Shown here: piece after piece, positions 36,007 through 48,887 of the stretch | Layout: the number at the start of each line of letters is the position of its first letter | Numbering within the stretch: the first letter of the stretch is position 1 | DNA from: Xylogone sp. PMI_703 | Lineage: Eukaryota; Ascomycota; Leotiomycetes | Assembly: GCA_021399445.1 (NCBI GenBank) | Contig: JAJTUQ010000001.1 | Coordinates: 4,216,001-4,280,000, forward strand | DNA length: 64,000 nucleotides | Direction: 5' to 3' | Position numbers and translations under genes: made by a program | The notes under the pieces: model-generated | What the model was told of the DNA's origin: nothing | Seen by the model: the letters and a program-made list of their open reading frames with translations, nothing else | The model's database searches: none

Positions 36007-37284
36007 ATGGCCCTCGACAGTTTCTTCCACAATAAAATCGAGAGCATGAAGCTCGAGATTATCCAAGGTCAAGCTGTGCTGAGAAGATTAGAAGCTCAGA
36101 GAAATGATTACAATTCGAGAGGTAGTTCCCCAAAAATTTCCCACCACCTCCCCACAACTAACCTTCTGCCACAGTGCGACTTCTGCGAGAGGAGCTGGGC
36201 TTACTGCAACAGCCAGGATCTTATGTGGGAGAGGTAGTGAAGGTAATGGGTACAAAGAAAGTGTTGGTAAAGGTGCATCCAGAAGGCAAATATGGTGCGT
36301 ATCCGGGGCAAGGTACTAGGAAGATACAAGGCTGATGATGACATTACAGTTGTTGATATCATGGATGGTGTCGATATAACCAAACTTACTGTTGGGAAAC
36401 GAGTGACTCTTCTATCCGATTCATACAAACTTGAGAAGATGCTGCCATCATCCGTTGATCCGCTAGTGTCCCTCATGATGGTGGAGAAGGTCCCAGATAG
36501 TACTTACGACATGATTGGTGGTTTAGACCAACAGATTAAGGAAATCAAAGAGGTTATCGAACTTGGCCTAAAGCATCCAGAACTCTTCGAATCATTAGGT
36601 ATAGCGCAACCTAAGGGCGTCCTTCTCTACGGCCCACCAGGTACTGGGAAAACTCTCTTGGCAAGAGCGGTTGCGCATCACACTGATTGCAAGTTTATCC
36701 GTGTATCAGGTTCGGAGTTGGTACAGAAGTACATCGGAGAGGGCTCGAGGATGGTTCGCGAGCTCTTCGTTATGGCTCGAGAGCATGCTCCATCTATCAT
36801 TTTCATGGACGAAATCGACTCTATTGGTTCCTCTCGTGTTGAGGGGTCCTCTGGCGGCGATTCCGAGGTCCAAAGAACCATGCTAGAGCTACTGAATCAA
36901 CTTGACGGTTTTGAACCAACAAAGAATATCAAGATTATCATGGCTACCAATCGTTTAGATATTTTGGATCCAGCGCTGCTGCGACCCGGACGAATAGACC
37001 GGAAGATTGAATTCCCTCCGCCAACTGTCGAGGCAAGAGCAGATATTCTCCGCATTCACAGCCGTAGCATGAACCTCACTCGTGGCATAAACCTGACGAA
37101 GATTGCAGAAAAGATGAATGGCTGCTCGGGCGCAGAGTTGAAGGGCGTGTGTACAGAGGCGGGAATGTACGCATTAAGGGAGAGACGGGTACATGTTACA
37201 CAGGAGGATTTTGACTTAGCAACAGCAAAGGTATTGAACAAGCACGACGACAAGGAAGTAAGCTTAGGGAAGCTGTGGAAGTGA
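36007..37284 (+). CDS. RPT6: 26S proteasome regulatory ATPase Rpt6
   Basis: Exons 36007-36121, 36175-36294 and 36350-37284 encode 389 residues, the normal fungal Rpt6 length. It is one of six AAA ATPases of the 19S base that unfold substrates for the 20S core. An N-terminal coiled coil ([19 protein letters not shown]) precedes the OB domain. Walker A is GPPGTGKT (173-180), Walker B is IIFMDEIDS (near 233), and the second region of homology includes [20 protein letters not shown]. The C terminus ends SLGKLWK, without a canonical HbYX motif, as is usual for Rpt6. An open frame from 36292 runs through the second intron and would give a false N terminus; splicing restores EGKYVVDIMDG. Confidence 0.97.
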
Positions 37285-38063
37285 TTGTGGGGTGCTGCTG
37301 GTCGTGCCCGGAACATGTACAATAATAGAAGCAATCTGAAATTACCTCTTCGAGAGGCTCTCGGAATTTTGTGAGGCATATTGTTTTTCTAAGCTAATGT
37401 ATGTCCTAATGAACTCCAAGCGTACGACCGCTTTTGCCACGCGGGATCCGTTGTGCCTTCTTCGCCATCTCGCTATCTTAACGAGGTGGCTTTCCTCGTT
37501 ATGAGACTAGATTGCAGCGAAGACTGTGAGAATGGCAAGCTTTGTTGGCGAGAGCATCAACTTGCGGAATGTCGGCTGGTTTTCTAGAGGTTTGTAAGAC
37601 CAGATAATCCGGCGGAGAAGTCCAGTTCGCTGGGGAAATATGGGGCCCAAATCGACGATCCGAAGATCCAAACGCGTCACAAGCTATCAAAACCTTTTCA
37701 GGTCATGCAGCTGGCGGTGCTGGAGCAGCAGCTAGAACCCTTATATATGCGATTTTCTCCTTGAAAATAACTCCCATCCCCGTAGCTTAACTGTGCCTAT
37801 TTTCCTTCATCTTCTGAACTTCAATTGAGCATCATTCGACGTGGTGAAAACAAAGTGGACTATAGTCGATTTTATTGTTAATCGCCCGCTTGGTTCCCGC
37901 CCCGCACCAAAGCAGTGGGCGATAAGCTCGACCCCTCCTGAGCTTCAGGCCGGCTGGTGGCAGCTTGAAATTGTTGAGCAGTCGCCAATTCCGAATTGAG
38001 ACTCGATAAAATAATTTCATAGAAATCAAGCTCTAGAGTAATTTCTTTTGAGTTCCTTTCAAG
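37285..38063. other. Intergenic, FGGY kinase promoter
   Basis: Lies between RPT6 and the sugar kinase gene, both on the plus strand. No gene or repeat supported; bases 37740-37850 are AT- and CT-rich, as in many fungal leaders. Confidence 0.55.
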
Positions 38064-40054
38064 ATGCGTCCTATTCGTTTGCCCTCGCGGCAAGCTTCTA
38101 TGGAGTAAGTAGTAGCTCTCCTGACCCGACCCCTCTTTTCTAACGTTTTTTTACTGCAGTCCATATCACGATGTGATTCCACAGGTTGATACATATATCG
38201 GTATAGATGTTGGTACAGGAAGTGCCAGAGCTTGTATAATTGATGGTACTGGTGATATTAAAGCTTGTAAGTGAAATCGTCTGATTGCAGAGTTACTCTA
38301 ACCCTCGTCAAGTGGCTACAGAGAACATCAAGCTTTGGCAGCCTGAGACGGGCTACTACGAACAATCAACCACCGATATTTGGAGATGTATCTGCATCTG
38401 TGTGCAGCGTGCTCTAAATCAGAGCAACATTGACCCAAACACGGTTCGAGGAATTGGCTTCGATGCTACCTGCTCCTTGGCGGTCTTTGCTCATGATACC
38501 GACGAGCCGGTTCCCGTAACAGGGCCTAGTTTCTCCAACGATGGCAATGATCGCAATGTTATACTGTGGCTTGATCACCGACCAGTATCCGAGACGGAGA
38601 AGATCAATGCTACAAACCACAATCTCTTGCGCTACGTGGGAGGCAAGATGAGCATTGAAATGGAGATCCCAAAAGTGCTTTGGCTGAAAAATAACATGCC
38701 TCCTGAGCTATTCGACCGTTGCAAATTCTATGATCTTGCAGATGCTCTTACCCATATTGCTACTGGTAATGAGATACGGAGCTTCTGCAGCGTAGTCTGT
38801 AAGCAAGGATATGTTCCTGTCGGTGTTGACGGAAGCGTCAAGGGTTGGCAAGAAGATTTCTACGAGACAATCGGACTGGGAGATCTTGTCAAGGACGACT
38901 TTAAGCGAATGGGAGGAGTAGACGGGGTGGTGAGCCTCTTTCTTATTTATTTTCTCCCAGCCCTGTTTGAGGATTTTGTACTGATTTAAATAAAGAATGG
39001 AAAATATCTGAGTGCTGGTGAGCTGGTTGGCACTCTCAGCGAGAAAGCTGCTGGTGAATTAGGACTGCCGACCGGTATTGCTGTTGGTAGTGGAGTCATC
39101 GATGCCTATGCCGGATGGGTTGGAACTGTTGGAGCAAAGGTCAATTTAGGACCAGATGAACTGGAAGCTGGTGTTCCGAAGAACGATATGACCCAAGCAT
39201 TCACACGTCTGGCAGCAGTAGCAGGAACTTCTACCTGCCATCTGGCTATGTCGAAGGAGCCTGTGTTCGTCAATGGAGTTTGGGGTCCTTACAGAGACGT
39301 CCTTCTTCCCGAAATGTGGATGGCCGAAGGTGGACAGTCTGCAACGGGTGAACTGCTAAAGCATGTTCTCGAAACACACACCGCATATAACGAGGCATTT
39401 TCGATGGCCCAGTCATTCAACACCAACATATACGACTATATGAATGCCCATCTTAAGGAATTGAAGGAGAAAACTAATGCTCCTTCCGTCTCTTACTTGG
39501 GCCGACATTTCTTCTTCTACGGTGATCTCTGGGGTAATCGATCCCCGATAGCAGATCCAAACATGAAAGGCTCCGTCATCGGACTCAGTAGTGACAGGAG
39601 TCTGGACGGACTCGCAATTCTTTACTATGCCACCATGGAGTTCATAGCCATGCAAACCAGGCAAATTATCGAGACCATGAATAAGTCTGGACACGTTATC
39701 TCCAGTATCTTCATGTCTGGCAGCCAGTGCCAGAATGATATCCTGATGGAGTTAATGGCTACTACATGCTCAATGCCTGTCTTGATTCCTAAATACGTTC
39801 ATGCTGCTGTGGTACACGGTGCAGCTATGTTGGGAGCTAAAGCTGCCAGTGCAGATAAAGAGGGCAAGACGGAGCCACTGTGGGATATCATGGACAGGAT
39901 GAGCAAGCCAGGACGTGTAGTGAGACCCGGAAAGGACGAGGGCGAGAAAAGACTGCTTGATGCCAAGTACGAGGTCTTCCTGGAGCAGTGTGCTACTCAG
40001 CAGAAGTATAGAAAGGGTATAGATGATGCTATCAAGGGTTGGGGATCAGCATGA
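38064..40054 (+). CDS. FGGY-family carbohydrate kinase (ribulokinase-like, YDR109C/FGGY type)
   Basis: Exons 38064-38104, 38160-38266, 38313-38929 and 38996-40054 encode 607 residues. The ATPase fold starts with TYIGIDVGTGSARACIIDG; GIGFDATCSLAVF and ILWLDHRP follow, and the C-terminal FGGY signature region includes SGSQCQNDILMELMATTC and VVHGAAMLGA. Human FGGY and yeast Ydr109c phosphorylate D-ribulose, so this enzyme probably feeds or repairs pentose pools in the cytosol. Intron 2 must end at the AAG acceptor at 38312, not the CAG at 38290, which would create a stop; the result reads GDIKALATENIKLWQ, as in relatives. The intron has CTCTAACCC before this acceptor. Confidence 0.92.
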
Positions 40055-40516
40055 TTTTTTTTCTTACTACTATCTCCATGGAGCTCTTGTAGTAACACGT
40101 CTATATTCTTGGATAAAGGCTTCTACTTCCTAATACCACCAAAAATAGATACTATCGACCAATTAAAGTCCATGATCCATGAAGATTCCAATAGATCAAT
40201 TCTAAGATATTCACACACACTAATGCAAAACCACCCATTATGATACTCCCCAAGGATGTTAATCCTCATATGCACTCTTTGGCCCCTCAAAAACCGATTA
40301 AGCGCCCAGCCAATAACATGCTGTTTACCTGTATGGACAGCGCCTCTCCTTTTCATTTATTTATGAATTTGTCCCGACCCACCAATAGATAAAACGACTA
40401 GCCCAAAAAAAATGTTGTTTGCACGACGGAAGAATTTAACCCAAAATTATGCACTTCATATCCCATTAAATCCATCCAAGAGTACAAAAAGCCCAACCGC
40501 CTCGCTAGTAGGGGCA
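40055..40516. other. Intergenic between converging 3' ends
   Basis: 3' regions of the FGGY kinase (+) and the bZIP gene (-). AT-rich; nothing else seen. Confidence 0.6.
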
Positions 40517-42035
40517 TCACTGCCTTCTGTAGTATTCTGGTTTGATCCGACAGGTATCAGCCAGTTTAGGGAACGACTCAGTAAATACAGGCCCCAGAGT
40601 CCAATTCCGCAGATCTCGTATATGTCTCTCGAAAACAGGATTGATCATAAATTCCTCACCGCTCCCCGGCGAACTGATCAGCGTATCCATAGCCGCATAC
40701 GGCCAGTTCAGACTCAGAGTCGTGGTGAACGGGACAAAGAAGTCGTCGAAGATGTAGTGGTCTGTGATATAATCACGGACTAGTCCATCCCGCATTTTAG
40801 GCCATGGGATGAAGTCTATCCACAAAGGATGGGTCGTGAAGAGCTGATATGAGCGAGGAGTGAGCCACTCTGGTAAACGATCGTAGTTCTCTTGGGTAGG
40901 GGAAATTCGCCAACGCATGAAGAGGAACATAACGTAGAGGACGGCTACTCTTTCTGGGATTGTTGAAAAGTCGGGAAAGGTAGCGATTATGTCGGTAAGG
41001 ATTCGAGAAAGACGATGGGAATTAACGCTCAGGGCTGGATTTAACAGCGACGCTACACTGGGGTAAGCAGGGCCAATGACACTCGAGGAAGGCTCTCCTT
41101 CTGCTGCCTGCTTCTTCCGTTCATAGATGAAGTTCAGGAGAATGCTGTCCAAGGTACACGTTGGAGCACTGTTTTTCACTGGCGCTGAATATGCCTTGAC
41201 CTCGAATGGCAGGTTAAGAGTGTCTTGATTGATCGTGGGAACGACTTTGTTCCCCGTCCCCGGCCGCGTAACTTGGAAGTTCTGAGAATCGAGCATCTCA
41301 CCTGCTATCTTTTTCGTCCCCTGTGTATCGTCCAGCAGAAAGTTCAGACCCATCCTCTCGGCAGCAGCATCTAACCCACGCGCCACCACCTCTTGTCGGT
41401 GTAGATACGCATGTCTGTCACGATCGGGAGTATTCTTCGAACTTGAAGGCTGCCACTGGTTGTCCGGGTAGTTAGCCGGTGAAGGAAGGCTCGTGGGAGT
41501 CGAGACGCTGGTGTGCCGGTTTGTATTCCGAGAAGCCGACAGCTGTTCTTTCGAGGATAGCGCATCAGGGGCATAATCAATCCCTAAAGCAAAACCGTAT
41601 TAGCAATTAGATCCCACTATTACACCACTGCATGAAAGATTGCTCCCCATACTAACCATGATCCCCCAGAATTGACCTCAATGTTCCCATAACATCCGCT
41701 AGCCGCCGCTTGATGCTTCTATTCTCCGCCTCCACCAATTCCTTCTCGCTGATAGCGCGTTGAAGCTCAAGATACGGCTTCTGCGACTTCAATTCCGCAA
41801 TCTCCCTCCGCAGGGCCTCCAGCTCCGCCTTCGCCCTCGCCCGCGACGCCCGCTGCGCCTCACGATCATTGATGCGTTTCTTCTGCTGCTGCTCAGGAGT
41901 AAGACTCGAGATCGTCCGGCCGCTGAGATGCTGACGACGACGCGCCGCCCTGAGGCTGCTGCTGCTGTCCTCTGTTGCTGCTGGCGATTGGGTTTCTTCT
42001 TTCGGGGATGGAACCAGAGAATCTATGGGTTCCAT
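40517..42035 (-). CDS. bZIP transcription factor with DUF3425-like C-terminal region
   Basis: Exons 41657-42035 and 40517-41583 (minus strand) encode 481 residues. The basic region, about 51-70, reads KKRINDREAQRASRARAK and is followed by a short leucine zipper (ELEALRREIAELKSQKPYLE and onwards to about 115). The C-terminal half matches the DUF3425 pattern common in filamentous-fungal bZIP proteins: ERVAVLYVMFLFMRW, RPLPEWLTPR-like RLPEWLTPRSYQLFTTHP, WIDFIPWPKMRD and FTTTLSLNWP. Its role is presumably DNA-binding regulation in the nucleus; targets are unknown. The splice (CATG|GG) joins the coil to a Ser-rich linker. Its promoter side faces the 3' end of NIC96. Confidence 0.87.
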
Positions 42036-43108
42036 CGGTAGAATGTGCAGAATGGAGGGGTCGCGAAGGGGACCTTTGTGGGGAAATTATTGGAGGGAAT
42101 AGGGCGTTGGTTTATGGAGCTCGTTTTCGGCTAATTTTACCCCAGTTTGTGGGGAAAGCTTATCCGTCCCTTGAAGACTGCTAACTCAAATATAATAGCC
42201 ATGAACTAAACTGTATACAGTACGAATCGTCAAGACGAGAGCGCGTTATAATTCGCTAAATATACCAGATTACGGGAAATAAGTGTCTATATATAGCTTA
42301 GCTCATAGCTATTATATTTAAGTTGTTGTATGACGATGATAATGATAGTTATTTTCGTCTGAGCGGCATGCTGACCTCCCTGGGGTGCGAAGCTTAGGAA
42401 TCATCTACAAATATTGTTTATACAGGATCAAAACCCATAAGAGGAAAAAGGATCTTATGATAAAACAATCCTGAGTCCACAATCCCACGGTGTCATAGTG
42501 CTTTATATACCTAAGAAAGCATTTCTAGTAATGTATAAAGTTTCCTGTAGAGTTCTCTCGCCTCTTGAAGAATCTTGTTTAACACCTTCCTCACCCAAAA
42601 CTTTTCCTTGGTGTATTATCGGCCGTCAATGCCATAAGAATGATAAGATTTAACTCGCGCATAAAGTTCTATGTTGAATAGATTCGTACCGTTGAGCGTA
42701 TATGTGGATATGTCATATAGCTAGTCACCTCGGGGGGTTACAGTCAGAAAGTCCGGATCCATTGTTATTCGAAAAATATCACGAGAAAGTTGTAATAATC
42801 GCATATTGTAGCTCAAGCTTGATTCTATAAACATTGTCTCGGGAATACTATAGGTTCGTAGCTCTCACTGCGTCTAGGTGTTGAGTCTTGGGGGTCACTT
42901 ACACTGAAAATGCCGCATCTCAGTCAATCACAGTTAAATCAAAGAGCGCTGAAACACACAATAAAGTCAGTAGTGCAGCAAAGCAAATGCCATGTACAAC
43001 TCAGGGGTATCTGCCAGTGTCCTAATGCCACCATAATACCCCTTAACTTAGATTTTTCATTACTACCAATACTATCCTTAACTTATCCCAAACCAACATA
43101 TTCCTTCC
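42036..43108. other. Intergenic, bZIP promoter
   Basis: AT-rich 1.07 kb between the bZIP start and the NIC96 stop, both genes on the minus strand. No gene or repeat supported. Confidence 0.55.
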
Positions 43109-46100
43109 TTATTCCGACTGAGCCCTCGCCAAAGCCTCATGAACATGAGCAGGGAATCTATATCTCAACTGACTCGTATACGTAGTCAAGTCCAAGTTCT
43201 TCTGCTTCAGATCTTCAATCATCATTCGCCGAGTCCCCTCATTTCCTCCGAACTGTCCATTGGTCAAGATACTGCGCTGGCGGTTGCAGCAGAGGATAGT
43301 CCACATCAGAAGATTGGGTACATTGTTCGCAACTGGTTGGGAGAGCGCGGAAAACTTAGTCGCGTAGCTGCGAATCACACTTGGGTTCCCACGGGCCTCA
43401 AGCGGCAGTATGTCAAGGGTGACTATGATCTGTATTGTTTTTAAATTAGTAAATCGGAATGTACGAACAGACGTAGGTAGGGAGAGCTCACATCTAATGC
43501 CTCGGTCCATCTTCCTTCTTCCACCTTGACCTTTGCTGAGCTCATCCTCAGCAACACCCCACAAGCATCTTTATTCTCCGGCTTAATCTTGTCCAGGAAC
43601 ATCATATTGGTCTTGTAGAGATCTGTCATATTCTTTGCTAGGACGACAGGATCATCCACAGACGTAAGACTGAGGCTGGTTCCGGCATCGTGCTTCGAAG
43701 CATCTGTGGTACGGGGTTTTAGAGGCTGTAGTTTCAACTGATCTTGACCAATAGGGACGGCAACAGCCTCACTAAGCGCTCTGGTAATGACAGCAATAAC
43801 GTTGTCGTATTCACCAGCAAGATGGTACAGCAAGACTGCATCCGTTGTCCGGCCATTATCATCCGCAATGCTAGCAGCCTGGATAGTAACGGTCCGCATG
43901 AAATCGTCAGTATCTTCGAGTCCAATAAGGCCCATCCTCTCCTCAACAGCACCCTTGATGCGTACGCCATCAGAGCGTATATCTCCTAGGAGGAGTGCAT
44001 ACTCCCTGCTTTCAAGCACAAGCTCCCGTAATGCTTCATGACATAAAGATGCCTGTTTGTGGCCCAGATCGCCAGGAAGGTCCTGATTAAGGCAGATTAG
44101 ACACAGATAATCAACAGCAGCACCGACGTTTGCTGCCCTGAAATCCCGAGTGTAGTAACCAAGCATGCGACCGAAGCTGATTTGCGGATGGCCCTTTGTA
44201 GTGTAGCTCATGAACTCGCTATCTACTACACTTGGATTGGAGACACGGAGAAGGCCGTAGTAGTCAAGGGCAATTGCAAAGTGGACGGCGTCGACATATT
44301 GGAAAGGGTAAAGGTATTCAATAGCTTGCTCGAACATACCCGCAAGGACCTGAAGGTAAAAGAACACCCCATACTGGCCATTGGAATCAGCAGAGCCCTT
44401 AGAGAAGTACCTGTTACCAATCTCCTGGATGGTTGTCTGTACGTCCGCAAGTCCGTATACCTCGCTGGCTATCTCCTCTACACGATTAACTTCCCGTGCA
44501 AGATTGAACTGAAGCCAGGTGAAATCATCCATGGACTGGTTCAGGCCATCAAGATTTCTCTTCGCAAGATCACAACGACCGATGACCTTGTAGCACGCCA
44601 TTCTGAAGGGGTCAATAGAGTGTTCCGGTGCAATGCGAAGGCGTTGATTGTATTCTGCATTGATTCGATCTTGAAGCTCACGGCGAAGTCTCCGCTCAGC
44701 ACTGTTATTGTAATCTGTAATATAGGCTGCAAAGCTACGATCAATAGCACGGAAGGCAACGGCATTTGAGCTGACATATTCAGCTGCTTCTTGAACATGA
44801 CCAGATCGCAGTAGGTAGAAGATCAGAGCCCACACATAGTCATCACCAAGCATCTGCAGCGTGGTGTTATCTGGGGCGAGATCCTTTCGAGCGGCCCGTA
44901 TGCGTACATATGCCTTGACTTTGCTGATAACGTTTGGCACACCACCAAGGTTTGCCTCCCTTGGGTTCTTAGCAACCAGAGTCTCCATCTCTTCGTAGAA
45001 CTGTTTCTCTAGATATCTTGTCGAGCCACGTAGGATCATCTTCTTGATCTTAACGCGTTTTTGCGAGTTTTGTATCTCATCAAGGTATCCATCTGCTAGT
45101 TGCCTTTCTTTGACCGCGGCGGCATCAGAAAACGACTCTACCGTGGGGTTCTCGCCGATGATTTCAATCAAGGCTCGGTACGCTTTAACAAGCTCCTGTG
45201 AGTGTTGCTCTCCAGGTTGGCCTGCAATGCTTGCAAACTCGTGAAGGAGAGGATAAGGCGCCTTTCTCAATCTCGCAACATTGAGATTCTGCACCTTCTC
45301 CATGAACTTGCCTTGCTTCTCGCGAAGGAACCTATCACTGGGATCAGGTGCCGTGATGGCATTTGACTCAACCTTCTTCTCCACGTCTGTGAAGAGTGAT
45401 TGGCGACCAGTCCCCAAAGGTAATGGAGTACCAATAACAGATTTCTGCATTGAAGATTTGCCAAAGGTGCTTACACCTAAACCTCCAGCTACTCGGGAGC
45501 CCGCTGCCGGCGACCCCTTAGTTCGTCGTGAGCGGCCAAATGCCCCCTTAGATTCGGCTGCTGAAGCAGCAAAGCTGGATTTCTCACCAGCACTCGACTC
45601 TTCCCGTGGCTTGATGCCAAAGTGCTGGTAGATCCTCTTTCGCTGCGCATCCCACTCCATGGTTACGTTATCCTCTAAAAAGGCATCGAAGTCTCGCACT
45701 GATCGAGCTAAGCCATCTGAAATCATGGTCAAGGTTGTCTGGGTTTGTAGTTTAGCAAGGTATCCTTCCACATCAGTATCAGTTGGCTCTTGGGGCGCTG
45801 TTCTCTCAAGCCTAGTAGACTGGGCATTGAAGAATCCAATATCCCTAACCGCAGCTCCTGGGTCGACACCCGAAGCAGCGAGGAGATAATGTGCCCTGCC
45901 ATCGACACCACGTTCTTGTATACCAGGACCCAGTCTTTTGATTCGCTGTCGAAGATCTCCCAGACCTAGCTGCAAGCTTGGAAGATTGTCTCCAGCACCT
46001 TCTTCAAGCCCATGCACCCGTTTGCGGCTCTTCTCTAGGATGGCATCGAAATAAGCCCCGTTTGGTCCAGTCTGCTGTGACTGAGAAGCAATCTGAGTAG

Positions 46101-46548
46101 AGCCGAGGAGGGAAGACTGTGCTAAAGGTTGAGCCTGCGGCTGCTGGGCTGTCGTAGAAGCGCCCAAGCCACCGAACAAACTGGTACCTGCTGGTTGTTG
46201 CGACTGTGTAGTTGGATTGAGACCTCCAAACAAGCCTCCAGATTGCTGAGCTTGCTGTGGCTGAGATGTCGATCCCAGGCCTCCAAAGAGTCCCGTACTT
46301 GTGGTCTGCTGTTGCTGCGGCTGCGTCGCAGCGCCCAAGCCTCCAAAAAGCCCACTGGTGGTCTGAGGCTGTTGTTGCTGCTGCGGTTGTGTAGGAGCAG
46401 TGCCAAAGAGGCTCGATGTGGCTGGTTTCGAATTGAGAGAGCCAAACAGCCCGCCAGTTGTGGTGGTACCCGGAGCGGTGGGTGCTGCTGGAGTCGAGAA
46501 AAGCGAAGGCTTGTTCTGCGCAGTGTTCTGGTTGCTAAAGAGCGACAT
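43109..46548 (-). CDS. NIC96: Nucleoporin Nic96/Nup93 with N-terminal GLFG repeats
   Basis: Exons 43492-46548 and 43109-43429 (minus strand) encode 1125 residues. Nic96 is a core inner-ring linker of the nuclear pore. Residues 1 to about 165 are Gln/Thr-rich with repeated LFG/GLFGGL motifs (TGGLFGSLN, SGLFGGLG, TGLFGGLG, GGLFGGLN, TSLFGGLG). The rest is helical and matches the Nic96 solenoid: FLEDNVTMEWDAQRKRIYQH, QMLGDDYVWALIFYLLRSGH, WLQFNLAREVNRVEE, QFYEEM and EQAIEYLYPFQYVDAVHFAI. The last exon (DILPLEARGNPSVIRSYA onwards) completes the solenoid and ends LARAQSE. Yeast Nic96 is shorter (about 840) and lacks such an FG region, while some filamentous fungi have one, as I recall. Confidence 0.93.
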
Positions 46549-48857
46549 GATGAGGGAGCTCTAGGAGTTGATGAAGAGAGCAGCGAATGGTCCAGAAACA
46601 GGAAAAATTGTAGAGAGGCTGCTGGGATCGAGCTACCCAAGCACGCGCTGTTTGAATCTATTATTTTTGTCGCGAAGCTGAGCTTTGCAGCTGTGCCTGA
46701 TGACTCATTATTTACATAATCACAATCCAGTTTATCCTTAAGGCCTGAGGCAGTAAATATTATTATGGCCTTGAGATATGTTGTTATGCCTGAGGAATTC
46801 AAGATACGATGCTTAATCAGCGCGGCAAAGGGAGTTTTACCGCTTTGAGAGGGGGGCGTCTCAAAAGGGGCATGTGCCACTAGGACAAGTGCTGTTCCAA
46901 GCGACAGGAGCGTCGATCTGTCCCAAGGAAGCATGAAGGGGGTCAAAAAGCGTACCATTATGACGTCGATCCAGAGGGATGTGGAGAGGCTTAAAACCCA
47001 GTCCTTTCCCACTCCGCCCATGGGATTGCATACCCGCGGTGTCTGAGCCTACAGTCTTCCAGGCTAGATTTTCTGCATGTTGTCGGGTGTTGGTGCGTGG
47101 TGGTCACGTCTTTTGACAGCGGTCAGTGTCTCTTTCTGGGTTCCACTGTTTTCTATTCGATGGATCGCTCCTTGTCTTATTTGCGATCGTGATAGTTTGC
47201 ATGTGGGGTAGATTTCACGTGATGCAAATCTATCGATTGGCCAAGAACTGCCGGACCGAGGGCGCCTTGGAATTTGGTATGGACGGGAGGGATCAAGGAA
47301 CAGAAACTGATTGCCGGTAACCGCAACTTGGCGGGCTGCAGTGGAGCAGTAAAAGCAGGGAGTTATTTCAATAAGGGGGGCTGTTTTTGTTTGCAATGAA
47401 CCCTGAGTTGCCTTTTGTGTGTCTCAGGTCCCCTCGCGCTAAACAGGGTGGGCAAGTCGCAAAATCCTCCTGTTCGCCCTTGTGCGGAGGCGACTCCGTA
47501 AGGCACAGTGCACACATGTACGATATCCGAATTACTCATCCAGAATTTCAAGTAGAGAATAGAATCAGTATCTTTCGCACTGTCTGATTCTGGCCTTGTC
47601 CTCAATTGTTCTACGAGTATGATCCCAATACCTGCATTATCTGGATGGAGACCCGTCAGGTTACTGCAGTACTATGATTCTCTCCCAGTGGTCAGTACTG
47701 ATTAGATCCAGAAGAGATGTGCAGAGACCGTTGGATTATCTGGGTCGAATCTGCACAGGTGCATTGGGATCAACGGCCTTTCCTTCTTGTACTAGCCAGA
47801 GCAAAGCTGGTACGTGTTCGGCCGCGGATATGTAGGGGCAGCATCTGCTTCGAGTGATGAAGCTTCAATACCTGGTATTGGCTTTCCAGAGCTTCCAAGA
47901 TTTTCACTTCACGAATTGGTCGAATACACGTAGTTTTGGGGTTATGATGAAGTCTGTGTACTGTGTAAGCAAGCAGTGCTTACGGTCTTGCCCATGTTGC
48001 TCCATACAGATTCGATAGCAAGCCTTTTGCAGGATGCAGCGAGATGATAAAACGTCAGATATCAAGGCTGTTTTTGACGGGGCTTGCAGTTGAATTGTAC
48101 AATACAGACAGTAGAGTGATTATGGCTTTTTGTAATCGTCCGTTCCCGCGTATTTGTTTACATCTGTCCTGGTCATGAAAAGAGCTGCAGAAAAGCAAAG
48201 AGAGGGTGTTGTTCTAAAAGATGGTGCCGATGCAAAGCTGAATTGGGTTGCTCCCATGATGTACACAGTAGGAGTGACTCCGTATGGCAGCACTGCACCA
48301 GAGAGTACATGATCTCTGAGCATTATTGGGTACAGTACAGTACATCAGACAGGGAAAATCCCCGGGCAGGTGCAGACTGGCCAAATCGCCACCACTGCCA
48401 GGGTGGCTCACATGAAGCAGAACGGAGGCGCCTGGAGGAGGATGATTATTGAAGGAGCAAGAGCAGCGAGAAGCTCACGATTGTCAGAATCACTCCACGC
48501 TGCCACGGCTGCCTCTGCCAAGTTTCAATTGAGAATGCTGGTCCGTGTCGGTGGTGAAGCTGAGGCTCCGTGGCCAATCAAGCCCTGGGCTCGAGGCCTG
48601 GACCGGTGGGGTTAAGCAGGGAGAGCCGTGAGCAAGGCGAGTAGGGCGCTGGAGGTGAGATGAATCCCGCGCGGCAGAGTTGGGAAAGATGTTTCTGATG
48701 TTCTGGTATCCTGTGATTTCCTCAGAATTGTACGTGTTGTACTGTGCTGAAGGGATTGAAGCAGACACCAACGACTGCGTTTTGCCTGCAAGCAGCATCA
48801 GATACGCGACACGGAAGCGGATAAGGGTTTTGGGGGGCGTGTGTTGCGGTGCCTGAG

Positions 48858-48887
48858 GACCCCAAGTGACCCCAAGCGACCCCAAGC
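48858..48887. repeat. Tandem repeat, 10-base unit, three copies
   Basis: GACCCCAAGT followed by two copies of GACCCCAAGC, inside the long intergenic region. Confidence 0.85.

Noticed and set aside
38285..38312. CAG at 38290 as the acceptor of the second FGGY kinase intron
   Set aside because: With the only good donor (38267) it creates an immediate stop. The AAG at 38312 keeps frame and gives the conserved LATENIKLWQ.
28052..40054. Possible biosynthetic cluster (F-box, reductase, transporter, kinase, bZIP)
   Set aside because: No polyketide synthase, peptide synthetase, terpene cyclase or other backbone enzyme is present, and the neighbours are housekeeping genes such as RPT6 and NIC96.
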